DNA of 64,000 nucleotides, taken from positions 1 to 64,000 of the forward strand of contig CANTFL010000851.1 in assembly GCA_947650285.1 (NCBI GenBank), written 5' to 3'. The position numbers and the translations under genes were made by a program. This DNA comes from Hyaloperonospora brassicae (lineage: Eukaryota; Oomycota; Peronosporomycetes; Peronosporales; Peronosporaceae). Below are positions 46,594-58,833 of this stretch, piece after piece (the stretch's first letter is position 1; each line of letters opens with the position of its first letter). The notes under the pieces are model-generated. The model searched no databases. It had not been told where the DNA came from and saw nothing but the letters and a program-made list of their open reading frames with translations.

Positions 46594-46599
46594 TCCGAG

Positions 46600-47375
46600 A
46601 TCCTAAGGTTCGGCTTCCAGTCCAGCGAGTAATACTTAATGACCGAGATTATCCACCTTGCGTCGTCCCAAAAAACTTTTGGTCAGGCTGATTGACAAAT
46701 TCCACGTGTTGCATGCACGTAAAAATCTATTCACTCTTTCGTACAAATCGGTCCACGATGTAGCTGGAATCAGTATGTCATCGATGTACGATCTTCGACC
46801 TAGCACAGATGGAGTATGACTGGTGTCCGGCTCTCCTTCTATAGAACACGTCTATCTTTTTAAACGATTCCGTAGAGGAGGCTTCCGGATCAGCACCGAT
46901 CTTCATATATCCATACAATGCATTGTCGATCAGGCGTTGGTAAATCTGTGGAGCGTTTTTCAACCCAAACGGCATCCGTAGCCATTTAAACAAACCTGAC
47001 AGCGTCATGAATGCTAAAATCATTCAGGCTTGTTCTGTCATGTCCACCGCCCATAATGCGCTGCCATGTCCAGCGAGCAGTACCACATCGCATTGTCCTT
47101 GTCTTGTAAAATTTCATAGATCAATGTCATTGGGTACACCATCAGCCCTGTCAACTGATTTACCCGTCCATAGTCGATGCACAATCGAATGTCCTCGTCA
47201 TTCTTCTTGATAATAAAGACGATCGGCGAGGCCCAAGGTGTTGTGGAAGGTCGAATAATATTGGCCGATAGCATTCCTTTAATCGGATCCGCTAATTTTT
47301 CGCGAAACTTGGGTGCTACTGGCCGTACTCTTTGCGAGATTGGGCTCGCTCCTCCCACGTCAATATCGCATATCG
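46600..47375 (-). pseudogene. Reverse transcriptase, copy C
   Basis: It carries IIRPSTTPWASPIVFIIKKN, YCSLDMA (47,038-47,358), LRMPFGLKNAPQIYQRLIDN (46,778-47,023) and YIDD at 46,777-46,788. Beyond the frameshift and TGA shared with copy B, it has an extra frameshift at about 46,845 (TTCTATAG against TTTACAG in B) that throws YIDD out of frame. The shared defects predate separation or conversion of the two arms; the extra one is younger. Confidence 0.85.
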
Positions 47376-47464
47376 CCCCTCGTGCGGCTATAGGGATTGC
47401 GATTCCTCTAACAATAAGAAGGTGCTTGTTTATCTAGATCATTAGTCGTAATCGTTCTTGGTCA

Positions 47465-48265
47465 TCAGTCAGCGGTACTTCTGGATTGCCTACCTGTATA
47501 GTCGATCGCAACTTCGGCAGTGAGCGTAACAATATCGGGCAGTACCGCCATGTTCTGATCTACAACCTCGGCGTGCAACTCCCCACTTTGATGACGATAG
47601 GTAGCGACGTCCAATTCTCCCGCAATCCAGTAATTATCCGGACCAGGCTCTTCGTCGATCGTCACATCTGGCTTAGGTTCGGCCTCTTTCTTCAACTGAT
47701 TCCCTGCTCCATAGTTCGTCGTGCGTTCGTGAAACGTATAAACCACGGGCATGACACTTGTAGGTCGTTGATCCACTTGTCGATCGTCGATCGCGTCATG
47801 CGATACGTCATGCCATCGATTAAAATTTCTGTCTGTCCATATTCGTTGCAACATCTTCCATTGGCCCGCCCGGGTTGCTGAACGCTTCCGCACTTCTCCT
47901 CGATCGTGTTAATGACAATTGGTAGTGATTTCACACAGGGAAAAAATTCCTCTCTCGAGTTCGGGCTGTCCTTTGATACATTTTTCCTCATAGGCCGACA
48001 TAAAAATCTTCTATGGTGTAGGGTCAGTCGGGTGATCCACAAGATGTCAAGCGTAGACGGGCGGCACTTCTTCCTCGCTTTCAGTCGTAGCTTCAAAGGC
48101 TAGTGTCTGCCACTCGTTGTACCGTCGCGATATAACCAAGACGTAGCCTGGGTATCGAGGCACCATGTGGGCAGCCATAATCCAGCATAAGGTCGTTCCG
48201 CGATCAAGAGTAAATACCTTATCACTGAAAATGTCAGCTGCAAGAACGTGATCCGACCTGCCCAA
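47465..48265 (-). pseudogene. Protease-RT linker of pol, copy C
   Basis: This mirrors 15,251-16,051 with the same shifting frames (48,047-48,265, 47,692-48,096, 47,465-47,893). Differences are few, for example CGTTCAGCAACC against CGTTCGAGCACC near 47,878 on the element strand. It contains the EWQTLAFEA segment also found in copy A. Confidence 0.5.
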
Positions 48266-48615
48266 TATTTACGGTGGGTACCCATTTAGGATCGCGCCTC
48301 ATCCAGAGCTTGGCCGGAGACTGGACGTTGCCGATTCTTACCTCCGCCGATCTACCGACCGGCAGCACCAAGTGTTGTTATGGGGTCACGATCGGCTGCA
48401 TGGACGATCCGTACAAAGGTATGCGTCCTGCTAGATGAATCCTCACCTCATCCGGCAATACCAGCGTCCCACCCGCTAAATACAGGCGTATATCGGCGGG
48501 TACCATGAGTTCATACCCATGATCGCCCTTTTACCGGCTTGATCACCAACCCAACAATGAAGATATTACACCAGTCATCCCTTCAGAGTGATCTTAATCT
48601 TGGTACGTACTTCGG

Positions 48616-48984
48616 TCATGTACGTGTTTTCACCCATCCCCCACACTCCTGTTTTTGATTCTCGTCGATGATACATCCTACCGTACGATCAAAGGCAATG
48701 TACACGATTGAGATCTCCGCTCCTAAGTCCAGTAGCACTGTGGTCTTTTCGTTGTTAATCTCCCCAACCAGTTTAGCTTGATTGGACCATTTTCCTGGTG
48801 TAAGGTATTTCCAATATTCCCTTGACTCGATTGGCGCTAAGACAAGTTCCATCTTGGTGGACGATCGAGCGTACTCGTTGTGTCGTCTAACACTCGAAAT
48901 GAAACGCAGACAGTTTAAAACATCACCTGTATTATATAGATTATCCTGCTTGTAATCGCTTTCGTTGACCAACTCTTTCTCCAC
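48616..48984 (-). pseudogene. Retropepsin-like aspartic protease, copy C
   Basis: It is nearly identical to the copy B protease, with one residue different (V for F before GEINNEK). The active-site box is D-L-G-A (48,718-48,729) instead of D-[ST]-G-A. The frame ends early, as in B, and starts with GTG. Confidence 0.75.
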
Positions 48985-49239
48985 AATGCATGTATGCGGA
49001 TCCTAGAACGCTCGGCTCTACCAGATTTCAACCTGGACAACGTCCTAGTTTAGCATCTTTTCGGCTTGTTTCGGCAACATTCCTGCATTATTGGTAGGAA
49101 CATACCACTGGCGAATGTTATGAAACTGTTCCATCAAGCAATTTACTTCATCGTGGATGTTCTTGCATACGGAATACGCGTAGTAGCATTTTTCCGCAGG
49201 ATACCTCTAACGTCCGCAATTCTGAAAAGTCAGTCGCTT

Positions 49240-49284
49240 ACAACACCCGCGATCGTCATGTCTCTTCTACCCACAGTGCGCACA
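49240..49284 (-). pseudogene. Gag zinc knuckle with internal TAG, copy C
   Basis: It has the same C-x2-C-x4-H-x4-C pattern as copy B and the same TAG (plus strand CTA at 49,267-49,269). Confidence 0.7.
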
Positions 49285-49542
49285 CACTGTTTAAGACTTT
49301 CCACGACCGTAGTGCCTCTCTTGATCGAATCTCTCATTTTGGACGATTGGGTCTCCTGCCTTCTGAGCGCGATCCGCAGCTGCTGCCATGTACACATTAC
49401 GTCGATCCGAGTCAGTTCGACGATGCGCTCGAGTCAATATCTGACCTACTGCTCTCGCGTTTTACGTGGATATCTCCACAGCCCGGGCTGGCCTCGCTAC
49501 ATTTGGGCCACCTTTTACGTAAGGCGCTGTCAAAATTTTATT

Positions 49543-50471
49543 CTACCCCATAGAGGCGTAAGCTTCCCAAACTTTCATAATTTCGCATTCTTGAAAGGGT
49601 TCGTTAAGATATTCTGAATCTCCAAGGCGCAAAATAGTCAAGATTCTCGCCAGGTCGCGATCGTCTAGGGTACCAATGCAATTATTCACATTATCTTTGA
49701 GGATAGCGGACGGTCCATCTCGTGATGGGATCTTTACCCGGATCGCATCCACATTCAGACGAAACACGTACTTCAATGGAGTCTCGTTCGATCGCTTACG
49801 GGCTTCGTAGTAGCGTCTCCCAACCGAAATGCTCATGTTCCCTTCGTATTTTGCCATGAATCCTTCCAGGAGTGCCTTCCACGAAGTCCTCGTCGAGCGG
49901 CTGAGCTGTTTATACCAGTCACGCGCCGGTTTCATGAGAACATCGCTGAACACTAGGCATTTATCCGCATCAGGCACTTGATCAAGTGGTAACGCCGACT
50001 TCATCTTTCTGGCCCGTTCTTTAATTTTTTCTCGTCCGGCCAACTCTTTCAATTCGGCCATGGTAGACATCCGAATTCTTTGGTTAGAGAACTCACCAAT
50101 ATCCGCAGCCCCTTCCGTTGCCACCTGTAGAAATCTCCTATTTCATTGGTCTCACTGCTCACGACCATAGTCTTGTAATCTTCTAAAACGCGATATGACC
50201 GACTCCATGTGTTTGTCTGGCATATAAATCTCCGGTTCGGGTTGGTGAACAGCCGATCGTCCGGCAATCATACGGCTTGTTCTAGCTCATATTGCTTTAT
50301 ACCTGCTCGAAAATAGGGGTTCATCTGATCTGATTCTATCATCTTCACGAACTGCGTCGCCGGTGGTTTTTCTGATTGAGCTTCTGCCTCTTTCGGTTTA
50401 AGTTTCCTCCGCAATAACTCCGCGCCCCTTGGTCCTAGCGACAACCGTTGGATCCCGACCGAACCGTTCAA
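49543..50471 (-). pseudogene. Gag capsid region, copy C
   Basis: The 193-codon stretch 49,543-50,124 encodes the Gag capsid helical domain (FSDVLMKPARDWYKQL). Upstream pieces 50,049-50,267 and 50,268-50,471 are now separated by a TGA (CATACGGCTTGTTC context near 50,270) where copy B reads a cysteine codon, so copy C has one more stop than B here. At six sites it differs from B, and several of the C residues look like the expected ones (R for W, E for K, S for L). Confidence 0.8.
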
Positions 50472-51149
50472 GTCCTTTTCTGAATCTCCTTGAGAATAAC
50501 AGGTCGATCCTTTGTTCTCATACTTGAGGAAATCGTAGATCGGTGTGAGAATTTGATCTATCGTGACTCGCGTCTTGATCCGATAATCCTGTTAGCAAGT
50601 AATGTTCCAGCGATGTGTTTATGGTGTATATTTCATATTAGTAGGAGTTTTTAGGGACTAGGCAGTTGGTTGTATTTGTGTTTTGTGGTCAATTCGGACA
50701 TCGAATTGGCCCAGTCGTCTGGATAGGGATGTACCACGCGGACCATGTGGGTTCGAAGCTCGGCAAAAGCATCGTCTGATAGTACCATTTTGGATCAGAA
50801 GTAGCAAGGTTTTAACAGCACATTTCTTTCAAAAAGTAACTACTCAAATGTAGGACTAAAAAATCCAAGTAAGGAGAAAAGACAGGTAAAATTGGTGGCT
50901 GAGATCTATCAGCTTCTGACAGTCATTGGTTTCATACCACAAACAACCTATTGAATACAGCTCACTTTTCAATCAGCAATCCCGGTGGAAAGTCATCTTC
51001 ATCTCAGCTCAAAACAATCTTCGGGCCCGAAAGATCCGTGGTGCCGATCGGCGGGGTCAGATTGTCTCCAGGGTCACGTATGCCTATAAGCGGAGCCAAT
51101 GTCGTAAACAGCGACTGTCCGGCAATGATCACTCGATCATGATTGCACC

Positions 51150-51758
51150 CTAATAGGTTTGAGCATTGAACGTTCCATCAGTGAGACCCGGCTCATTTAG
51201 CAGGTTATTTAGACGCCGGAGCGCCTGAAACACGTTAGGAGTTGGTTGAGGCGCTGTTATCGGTCCGCGTAGGGATCCGGTCAGCTTAGGCTGGATCGTC
51301 TTAAGTACTGTATCGCTCGACAGAAGCTTCTTCAGCTCCTGCAAAGGGTACTCCCGGATGATTTAATCGAATCGCCAACCTTCAAACTTTACCTCACGAT
51401 CCACTGACTTTGAGCTTTAATCTATCGTCTCCGGCTTGACCTTGCATCAATCTGGCTTGTTCTTGTACACATCTCGATCTTGTTTCGCCTCAACCAGCTT
51501 CTTAAAGCCTTCCAAATATCTTGTCGCTTTCGTCATCATCACTGATGGTTCGTCTAATATTAAATGTAAATCGTTTTGGAATTCCCTTAGGGCTTTCATC
51601 CTGCGGATCGCTCCTTGCAGTGCGATCCGTGGTGGCCCCCGAAGGGGATTCAGGAGAAATCTAGGGGGGTTCTTCCAAAGAGTGCTAACGATCTTTATCT
51701 TTTCTTTTCTTGTCGTCAAAGCCCCTCCTAGAACTTTGACGATCCGGGTATCCTTCAT
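51150..51758 (-). pseudogene. Gag N-terminal region, copy C
   Basis: A 103-codon frame begins with a true ATG at 51,758, 130 nt after the 5' LTR, and ends with TGA at 51,447. It is Lys/Arg-rich and helical, and fits the start of Gag in position. A second piece (51,150-51,344, LQELKKLLSSDTVLKTIQPK) follows in another context after stops. Copy B has a decayed counterpart cut by the solo LTR. The inner 100 bases belong to the high-identity arm, the rest does not. Confidence 0.55.
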
Positions 51759-51848
51759 CTTTACGCGTCTACTACGATCCCTCCGCCGCTAGTGCTTCTA
51801 TCCCAGGTTCCATCTTGATATTGAATTCTCCGCTCTGGGACTCACGGT

Positions 51849-51864
51849 GAATCCCGAGTCACCA
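51849..51864 (-). promoter_or_regulatory. Candidate primer-binding site, copy C
   Basis: On the minus strand TGGTGACTCGGGATTC starts 23 nt after the 5' LTR end (51,888). Copy B has the same string and the same spacing. The imperfect fit to a tRNA 3' end leaves it tentative. Confidence 0.35.
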
Positions 51865-51887
51865 GAAGTTCCGGGCACGCGCACCCT

Positions 51888-52947
51888 TGTGATCGAGTGG
51901 TGATCACAATTTTATTGTTATCCCGACTCCCCACTGTTTCCCGGACGACCGACTAACGGAGGAGGTGCCCCGGTTCCGTGTTCTGTTGTTTTGCTCACGT
52001 TGTGTACATGTCGGTGGGGCGGGTTGCGCTCTTCTTGGTGGACTTGAGATGAAGCTGATCATGATTGTTTTGGGGATAGGTGTTGATCGGGTGTAAATGC
52101 TTCACCCGGTCAAACGTAGGTGCGGATCGCGTGGAATTTCTTCACTCGATCTCTTGTAACTTGAGCGCTCTCCCAGAGTCGCCTTGCCAGGGGTGATACT
52201 TGATAAGCGAACCTTCTGACCGCTTGAGCCGTCTCTCGATCTTGGATCTGAACCATTAGGATCCCTTCGTCCGATCGCAGTTGGGGGGATAAAACTGAAG
52301 TCCCCCCTGGCCAAACAATCCAAGGCCGAAGCTTGCAGAGACGCGGGTGACTTTCGATTCAACGGGAGACCAAAGTTTCTGGCCAGGAGAAGTCGAAGCT
52401 CGTCTTTCGTTGCGAATTCAATTCTGTTTAATGTCAACCAACCAAATCCAAACCCTATGACTATGCCTATCCATTCGCTAGGGCAACTGTTGTGAACCGC
52501 CTGTATATGTCATTCATCTCTTACCTCATGTGGTCCAAAGCAGACACTCCGTAGTGGATCGCTCCACAGCGGATCGCTCCACAGCGGATCGCTCCACAGT
52601 GGATCGCTCCAAAGTGGATCGCCTCATAGTGGATCGCTTCACAGTGGATCGCGGTACAGTGGATCACGGTACAGTGGATCGCGGTGTTGTGGATCGCGGT
52701 ATATGATCCACACCAATAATGTGGTTCACACCCATTATGTGATCCACACCACCCAGCGGTATCCAGGATAGACGGTGGATCAACCTGCGCGACTTTGACA
52801 TTCGTTCACCTTCAATCAGTCGTTTGGTCACCTTCCTCATCCCAACAGGCCCATCTCCTTACACGCTCCACCAATCAAACTGATTTCGCACTTAAGGTGG
52901 ATCGCGCGATCCACACTTTCTTCATTCTTCCTTAGCGCTTCTCCACA
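51888..52947 (-). repeat. 5' LTR of copy C
   Basis: On the plus strand it runs from TGTGATCGAG to CTCCACA. It is 1,060 bp and about 99% identical to 39,716-40,776. It includes the 10 x 15-bp array at 52,554-52,703 and the 18-bp palindrome. Transcription of copy C would start here and run leftwards. Confidence 0.95.
52554..52703. repeat. 10 x 15-bp tandem repeat in the 5' LTR of copy C
   Basis: This has the same units as at 40,383-40,532, differing at two bases in the third unit (GCTCCACA against GCTGCATA). Confidence 0.85.
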
Positions 52948-52951
52948 GAGG
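52948..52951. repeat. Target-site duplication GAGG, right of copy C
   Basis: This is the partner of 39,712-39,715. Confidence 0.85.
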
Positions 52952-55900
52952 CTGCTCTACCAAACATGAAAAGAAAACTTCATGAAGTAGCATCCTTGGC
53001 ACTATGGTGGACTATACTACTGAGTCCTTTACTGCTTGATTGAATCGTACCTGCTTTGCACCCCAAGATTCGGAGCAAATAGAACCGCAACATGTTACAT
53101 CATTTATCCCATTCATCTGCAGAGGTGTAGTAGCGATAAATTTGTACTCGTAAAACGCTACGTCTGAGCTGATTCGGAGGACATGCGGATTTTCGGTAAT
53201 CTAAAACATTCCGTTAATAAGTATTTTATCCCGTCCTTTATCTGTTTCATGTTGATGATTGTAAGCTTCTTTTCACAACAAAGCTTGAACGAGTTTCTAC
53301 CGTCAAGCTACCTTTCAAAGACGCAATGCTCGATGACTTGACTACTGAATGCACGCTTTATACGCGCAAAGTTTAAGCCTTGACACAAGGGAGTCTATCA
53401 ATTAAAACCGCTTCTTTATAGCAGTCCTTGACACCAGCCATATTTAAAGAATAAGTACGATATAAGGAGAATGTATTTCTTTCATCGTGTACGATAAACT
53501 GCGATATGGCGAAAATAAATTTGTTTCATCCTGGATGAGTGTGCGTGCATTGTTTCTGATTGACCGAACATTCGATTGTTATTATATAAGCGTTGAAGGC
53601 CGCAAAGATTTAAATAATCTTCCTCTGCACGGCATATATATTTTCCTCGTTTCCCATCGGCACGAAAGGAGTTTAGCGTTGTCTTTAACAGAACATGTAG
53701 TCGACAAAGTATTCTAGGCCAACTTACTATAACCAATAATCAGCTTTAGTACCACTAAAAACGAAGCATAGTAGTTGAAATGTGTCGTAAGTGCCAGAAG
53801 TAATCTTACGCTCATTTCCATACATGAAAGAGAGCGCAAAAGTAAACAATTATTGCGTGGCCGTGACTCGGAGATTTGACTCTAAATTATTTTAAAGTTC
53901 GGTCTTGAACCTCAAATCGATCAATCAAACCTATTGAGCGCTAAATTGGCGGTAACACCTATTGATGGAAGCTTTAAAATTGATTGTTACTCAATTCTCG
54001 GTGGGTACCGAGTTTTGGAAATTAAGTTGCATCAGGGCTATTACATAGGTCCGCCAAGAAGACCAAAATGCGGGAACAACACGATACGATGTGCGGCTGC
54101 TATTCTTGTTTAGCATCGTAATTAAAACTCGGTTTTTTTCCTATTTCACGACAAAGGTATTGCCTACAATTCGAACATGTTTCTATCGATAAACGGCAGC
54201 TTTATTACTATTCGGCGGCGTTTTTTTATCAGCACGCGTCCTTGCAGATGAAAGGATGGGTCGGTGAAGGTTCGCAACTGTCATCGAGGTGACCAAGTTT
54301 CACTGCCCAGTAATCTTCTTCTGCAACACATTGAAGAGAAATGATTGACATTTAGCTTATCTTACGTGAGGGTTAAACACGCTTACATAGATTTTATACG
54401 GGTAGTTTAGCCGATATATTTTGCGCATGAACACTTGTAGGTAACAGCTTTTATGTAGACATCTTACTTTTTTCTAACCTACTTAGTGTAAAGAAAAGTT
54501 CGGAATGTAGCCTTTTTGTCGGTATAGGTAGATTTATAAAAGCAAGCTAAATTTCTAGTCGACCATAGGTGCTATAAAAACTCTCAGTTAGGAACATTAT
54601 GATTTAAGTGGGGTTGTGAATGTCGAAGACGGTGTTAATTATTATAGAAGTCGAAACACGAGCAAGTGCAGCAGTGATGTAACCACTTTCCTCAAAACCC
54701 AAAGTAAATAGAAATCTAAATGATGGAGGTTTGGTAGTGGGTACAACATTTTAATAATGTGGTAAGCGACTACTATTTTTAAGATGCATGCTGATGTTCA
54801 AGCTTTACTTTTGATCGTGAAATGTAGAAGTTTCCGTTTATATGATCATGATATGTACTCGAATATATTTAAAAAATATATAGTCATCTTTACCCACGTA
54901 ATTATTATAGTATACGTTTAAAATTGATAGTACGTAAAAAAAAAATCGAAAATATCGGCATCGACCTCAGTATTAATTTAACTTACTCGTGATGATTCTT
55001 CTACCTTATACACAGTAATATCTAGTACTTGCTCATATCATAGAAAAAAAACACATATTTTATGCCTTTTAATAAAGCATTGTCAAAGAAGCTTCAGGGT
55101 ATAAGTCACACTCGACATTGCATCATTGACATTAATTTACGAATGCGAAAAAACATATCTATTTCTCAGCAACTTAAATCACAGGAGGTGTTATAACCCC
55201 AGGAGCATGAATCGGGCATCACCATTTTAAAAATTGACGTAAGCATTCGATATACGAGCAGTGTATCAACTAGTATTCCTTTTAATAATCATATGAACTG
55301 CTTTTTGTTGTAATAAAGAATCATTTTAATGCGAAGATTGGCTTTGGGAAATATATAAGTAAGTTTTTGTGGGCCAGAAATCTACGAGGATTTCAACGGA
55401 ATGTAAAAATTCATGCTAAAAAGGTAGTGATGAATACCTTGGACTGCCGAAACTTGTATGAAGGATGGGAAAGCCCCGATAGTAAAAGACAAAACACGAT
55501 TGTATTGAAAAAAATATAAAGAAGTTTTTGCATTGATTCTTGACCTTGAGTTACGGACAATGAATGGCTACCAACTTAATACTGTTGGTAGTCCATTTTT
55601 CGTAGCGTCAGCAAACTTAACACCTTTAAGGGTATCAGAGCCGTGCAGAGAATCCTCGCGCAAAACTTATATCATCCCTCGGGCGTGATAACATAAATTT
55701 CGTTGAAACACAGGATCACGTGAGCAGTCTTTAACAAATTAAGTATGATTTATCTTTATCTGTCACCCATGTCTTTTCTCTATTGCAGCATTTTTTATTA
55801 CTTTGTGTGTCACATAAATCGGGTTTTGGACGCAAAGCGGTAGGACGTACAGTTTTTAACCTATGGAAGACACAGAAAAGTGTTATTAAGGAATTTGTTG

Positions 55901-56950
55901 CGCTAAATGATTTCAAAACGCTCGCCACTTGGCAGTTATAAATTGTGCCCTTATCGAAATCTTTACAAAGCACACTACGATATTGGTTATCGCCACACAG
56001 GTACTTTTATCAAAGTAAAAGTCTACTTTGCAGATTTGCGCAACAATGATGTTAATTGCATTCTTTACAGCCTCTTCTCGTCATCCCTTTCTGATATCCT
56101 ACTTCTTACTCTGATGCAGCATTTTTCATCAATCAAATCTGGCACGGCTGAATAAAGCTCGTCTATTGTAAATAACTAAAGTCTGGAAGAACCCCAACTG
56201 TATTTTGATAGAATGAGGAGTCTGAGTAAGGTTTCTTCCTCGGGCCGACATGGGACGGTCACCATTATATTTTTGATAGATCGATTGACTGATTAATATG
56301 AATTAAGAAAGTGCTATGCATATAAATTAAGCCTCATCCGTACCATTCTATAGATTGTCGATATATAAGCTAATATATTCATGGATACCTCCAACCATAG
56401 CGATCTACTTTGTCTGAGCTCTTTGACGAATGCACGTGTCATCCAAAGCGCAACCTGTATGATGTGAAAATTGCGTGCAAATCCAAAATACATGTTTGCC
56501 CGCTCTAGCTCTTACGCCTACGACGTCGCGTACAGACGTCAAAGAACTAATTACATTCGGTAATGTATTTTGACGAACGCTAGTAATATATCAGCTAAAT
56601 TATATATGTAAAACGAGGACCTTATAATCATCGCTTGATGATTGTTAATCTGTGGAGCATGTTAAGTGACCGAGGATGGAGTTATAGTATGACTATTGCG
56701 AAATATTTGTATTCAGCGCCCAAGATAAGGCATGTGTAAAGAGGTATCGGAGACTAATATAAATGACCTACTCTTGTCAAATCGCTGCAATTTGTGACAA
56801 TTATAGGGGATTGCTGATATACTCATTCGTCGAATAATTCGTAGGCTTCGTCGGGACAATACCTATCAGATAGCGGAATTGTGAGTTACGTAAATTTCTG
56901 TTTTTTGTGAGAAATTAAAAATTAAAAATCTATTTCCACCTATTAAATCA
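52952..56950. other. AT-rich DNA with no recognised gene
   Basis: Reading frames here are under about 85 codons and show no known domain. The composition resembles the 30.4-39.7 kb block, and before copy C inserted the two would have been contiguous. Minor A runs occur at about 54,945 and 55,047. No promoter or RNA gene was recognised. Confidence 0.5.
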
Positions 56951-57199
56951 CATTGAAATATGCCTTTAGCACGCCTCATCAATACACAAAGACTCGGGGT
57001 ATGCCTGCACAAGTCCAAGAATCCGAATATGTGCTAGAGTGTCTTGAAAATTGGGCTTCCAGCAAGTTCGGTCCTCGCCTCACCCAGGCTGAAATCTTTC
57101 TTATACGTAACAATGGCACGGATCTGATATCCTATTATAGATCCATACTTATGTCAAACGTCTCCCCGTCGTTCAAGATCCAAATCTGGAGGAAGCTTT

Positions 57200-58590
57200 G
57201 TCAACATGGCTCGTTCAATGCCAGGCAATTTTTTTGCCTTATTTGGGAAATCATCAAGGTTGATGCCAAGGTGTTTTCTGAACGATTTGGCTTTCCTGAG
57301 GATACCATCAAGGTTTCCAGTAAATAGTTAAATTGCTTTCGGAAGAGAAACAATATCCACAGCATCTAGATTAATAGAGACAGTGCTTCAGAAAACGTGG
57401 AAGCCATAAATGCAGGTCTGCCTGATCTTCGGGCTGTAATTGCTCGCTACGAGTGCCAAGATGTATTTAACATGGACGAAACTGATATGCCTAAATTTGC
57501 GAAATCTTAATTTAGTCTAATGTTGAATATTAATATCGGTAATTTAAGCCTTTTCTGCAACATGCTAAAAGAGAAGACAGTTGCGCAGCAAGGAATTGAA
57601 CGTGGATAATTTTATAAGTAGGTCTTGATTAAATTCGTAACAAAAAGCTTCGAAACTTGGAACATTCAGCTCAATATTATATTTTCTCCTTTATTTGGGC
57701 AATATCACTATTGCCTCCACGGCCAATGCGGAAAGTACTGGATAACTTCGAGCCTTTTTTATTGGGAAAGAATAAAATCCTCGATGTTTTGAGAGCAAAT
57801 CCGGAGAGCAGCTCGTATGCTACTACAGGAGGACAAGAAAGCCTGGATGACTGGTGCTCTGTTTCAAGAGTGGTTGATGAGATTTTAAATCGACATGAAG
57901 GTAAGTAATCTATATGTTTTGATTCCATTGTATATTTTAAGGCCACTATATCACGCTCTAGACATAGCCGTATCATTCCCAGGTCCGCAAAAGAAAAGTC
58001 GTGCTTTTTCTAGATAATGCATCATCAAATACTACCAATGATCTGAAGCTGAAGAATGTTCACGTGCAGTTCTTGCCCATCAATTGTACCGCAAAAATTA
58101 ATCCCATGGTTTCCTGAATCATATCTACTTTCAAGCGCCACTACAGGCGCCTCCATCTTCAGAATGCTGTGGACCGCGACGAACGTGGCGACGTTAATAG
58201 ACATAAGGTCGACTAGTTGACCCCCTGAAATGAGATGTAGCAGAGTGGGAGTGGATTTCAGCTGCAACTGTGGCAAATTCTGTCAACCACACTGGACTAT
58301 TTGTGTCCTCGCCTTTGCCTTCTGTGGCTGATCAGGAGGAGCAAATGGTTGACCGCGAGTCGCAGGATGCCATGTATATATTTTTCTTCTGAAGAACCCC
58401 ATGACCATTTCCAATCTGATGATTGTGGTGGAGGAGGATGAAGCAGCACACTTGGAGTTGAATGACTGTGAGATTATCCAGACGATACAGAAGGCTGAAG
58501 ACGAGGAGGAACAGGAGGAGGGGCAAGTCGTTATTGGTGGAGACCAGCAAGGAATAAAAGCTCAAGTCTCTAGCTGTTACTGCTTCCATC
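57200..58590 (+). pseudogene. Tigger/CENP-B-like DDE transposase, broken
   Basis: The domain order is a CENP-B-type helix-turn-helix, a DDE endonuclease with MDET and LDNASS as first and second aspartate sites, and an acidic tail (VVEEDEAAHLELNDCE, about 58,424-58,475). In this family the last catalytic Asp follows P-x-D-A-G; here the corresponding place reads INPMVS then a stop, so it is lost. The enzyme cuts the terminal repeats and inserts at TA. Frames change at least between 57,327, 57,500, 57,890 and 58,060. No functional product can be made. Confidence 0.75.
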
Positions 58591-58833
58591 CTTGATTTGA
58601 CGATCTCGGCTGACAGGGTTTTTCATAGACGTGTTCGTGACCTTCGGATGTCCGTCCGTATTGATGCCACCACTTAGAGCACCCTCGATTCTTGGCTTCA
58701 GAAGATAAGCTTACTGAACCACTTTGGCTTCTTCAAATGCGTTAAATTTTATACATGAATGTTATTTTCTTTGCTAAAGAGCATTCTTGCATGGTATTTT
58801 GTCCCCCGGAAAACTCATCAAATTCATATAGTT

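Larger units (their letters stand above)
42951..51249 (-). repeat. Right arm of the 8.3-kb inverted duplication
   Basis: This is the reverse-complement partner of 12,269-20,547, about 20 bp longer than it. The largest difference is about 13 extra A/T-rich bases near 44,060-44,075 (a TTAATTATTTTTT-like filler on the element strand). Its inner end falls 2.2 kb inside copy C's internal region and its outer end about 640 bp inside the 5' LTR, so the arm does not coincide with element boundaries. Confidence 0.95.
39716..52947 (-). mobile_element. Complete Ty3/gypsy chromodomain retrotransposon, copy C, recent but defective
   Basis: The element is 13,232 bp, has two LTRs of 1,061 and 1,060 bp and a 4-bp target duplication GAGG. 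By eye the LTRs differ at about a dozen positions plus a 1-bp indel, about 1%, indicating a recent insertion. On the minus strand it carries gag, CCHC knuckle, protease, RT, RNase H, second RNase H, integrase and chromodomain, followed by about 2.2 kb before the 3' LTR with coding remnants on the opposite strand. All coding regions carry stops or frameshifts, including parts outside the tract shared with copy B, so it probably moved with proteins from another copy. Confidence 0.95.

Noticed and set aside
51436..51792. 118-codon plus-strand frame as a gene
   Set aside because: It is the shadow of the gag N-terminal frame on the minus strand, which begins with ATG and fits element order.
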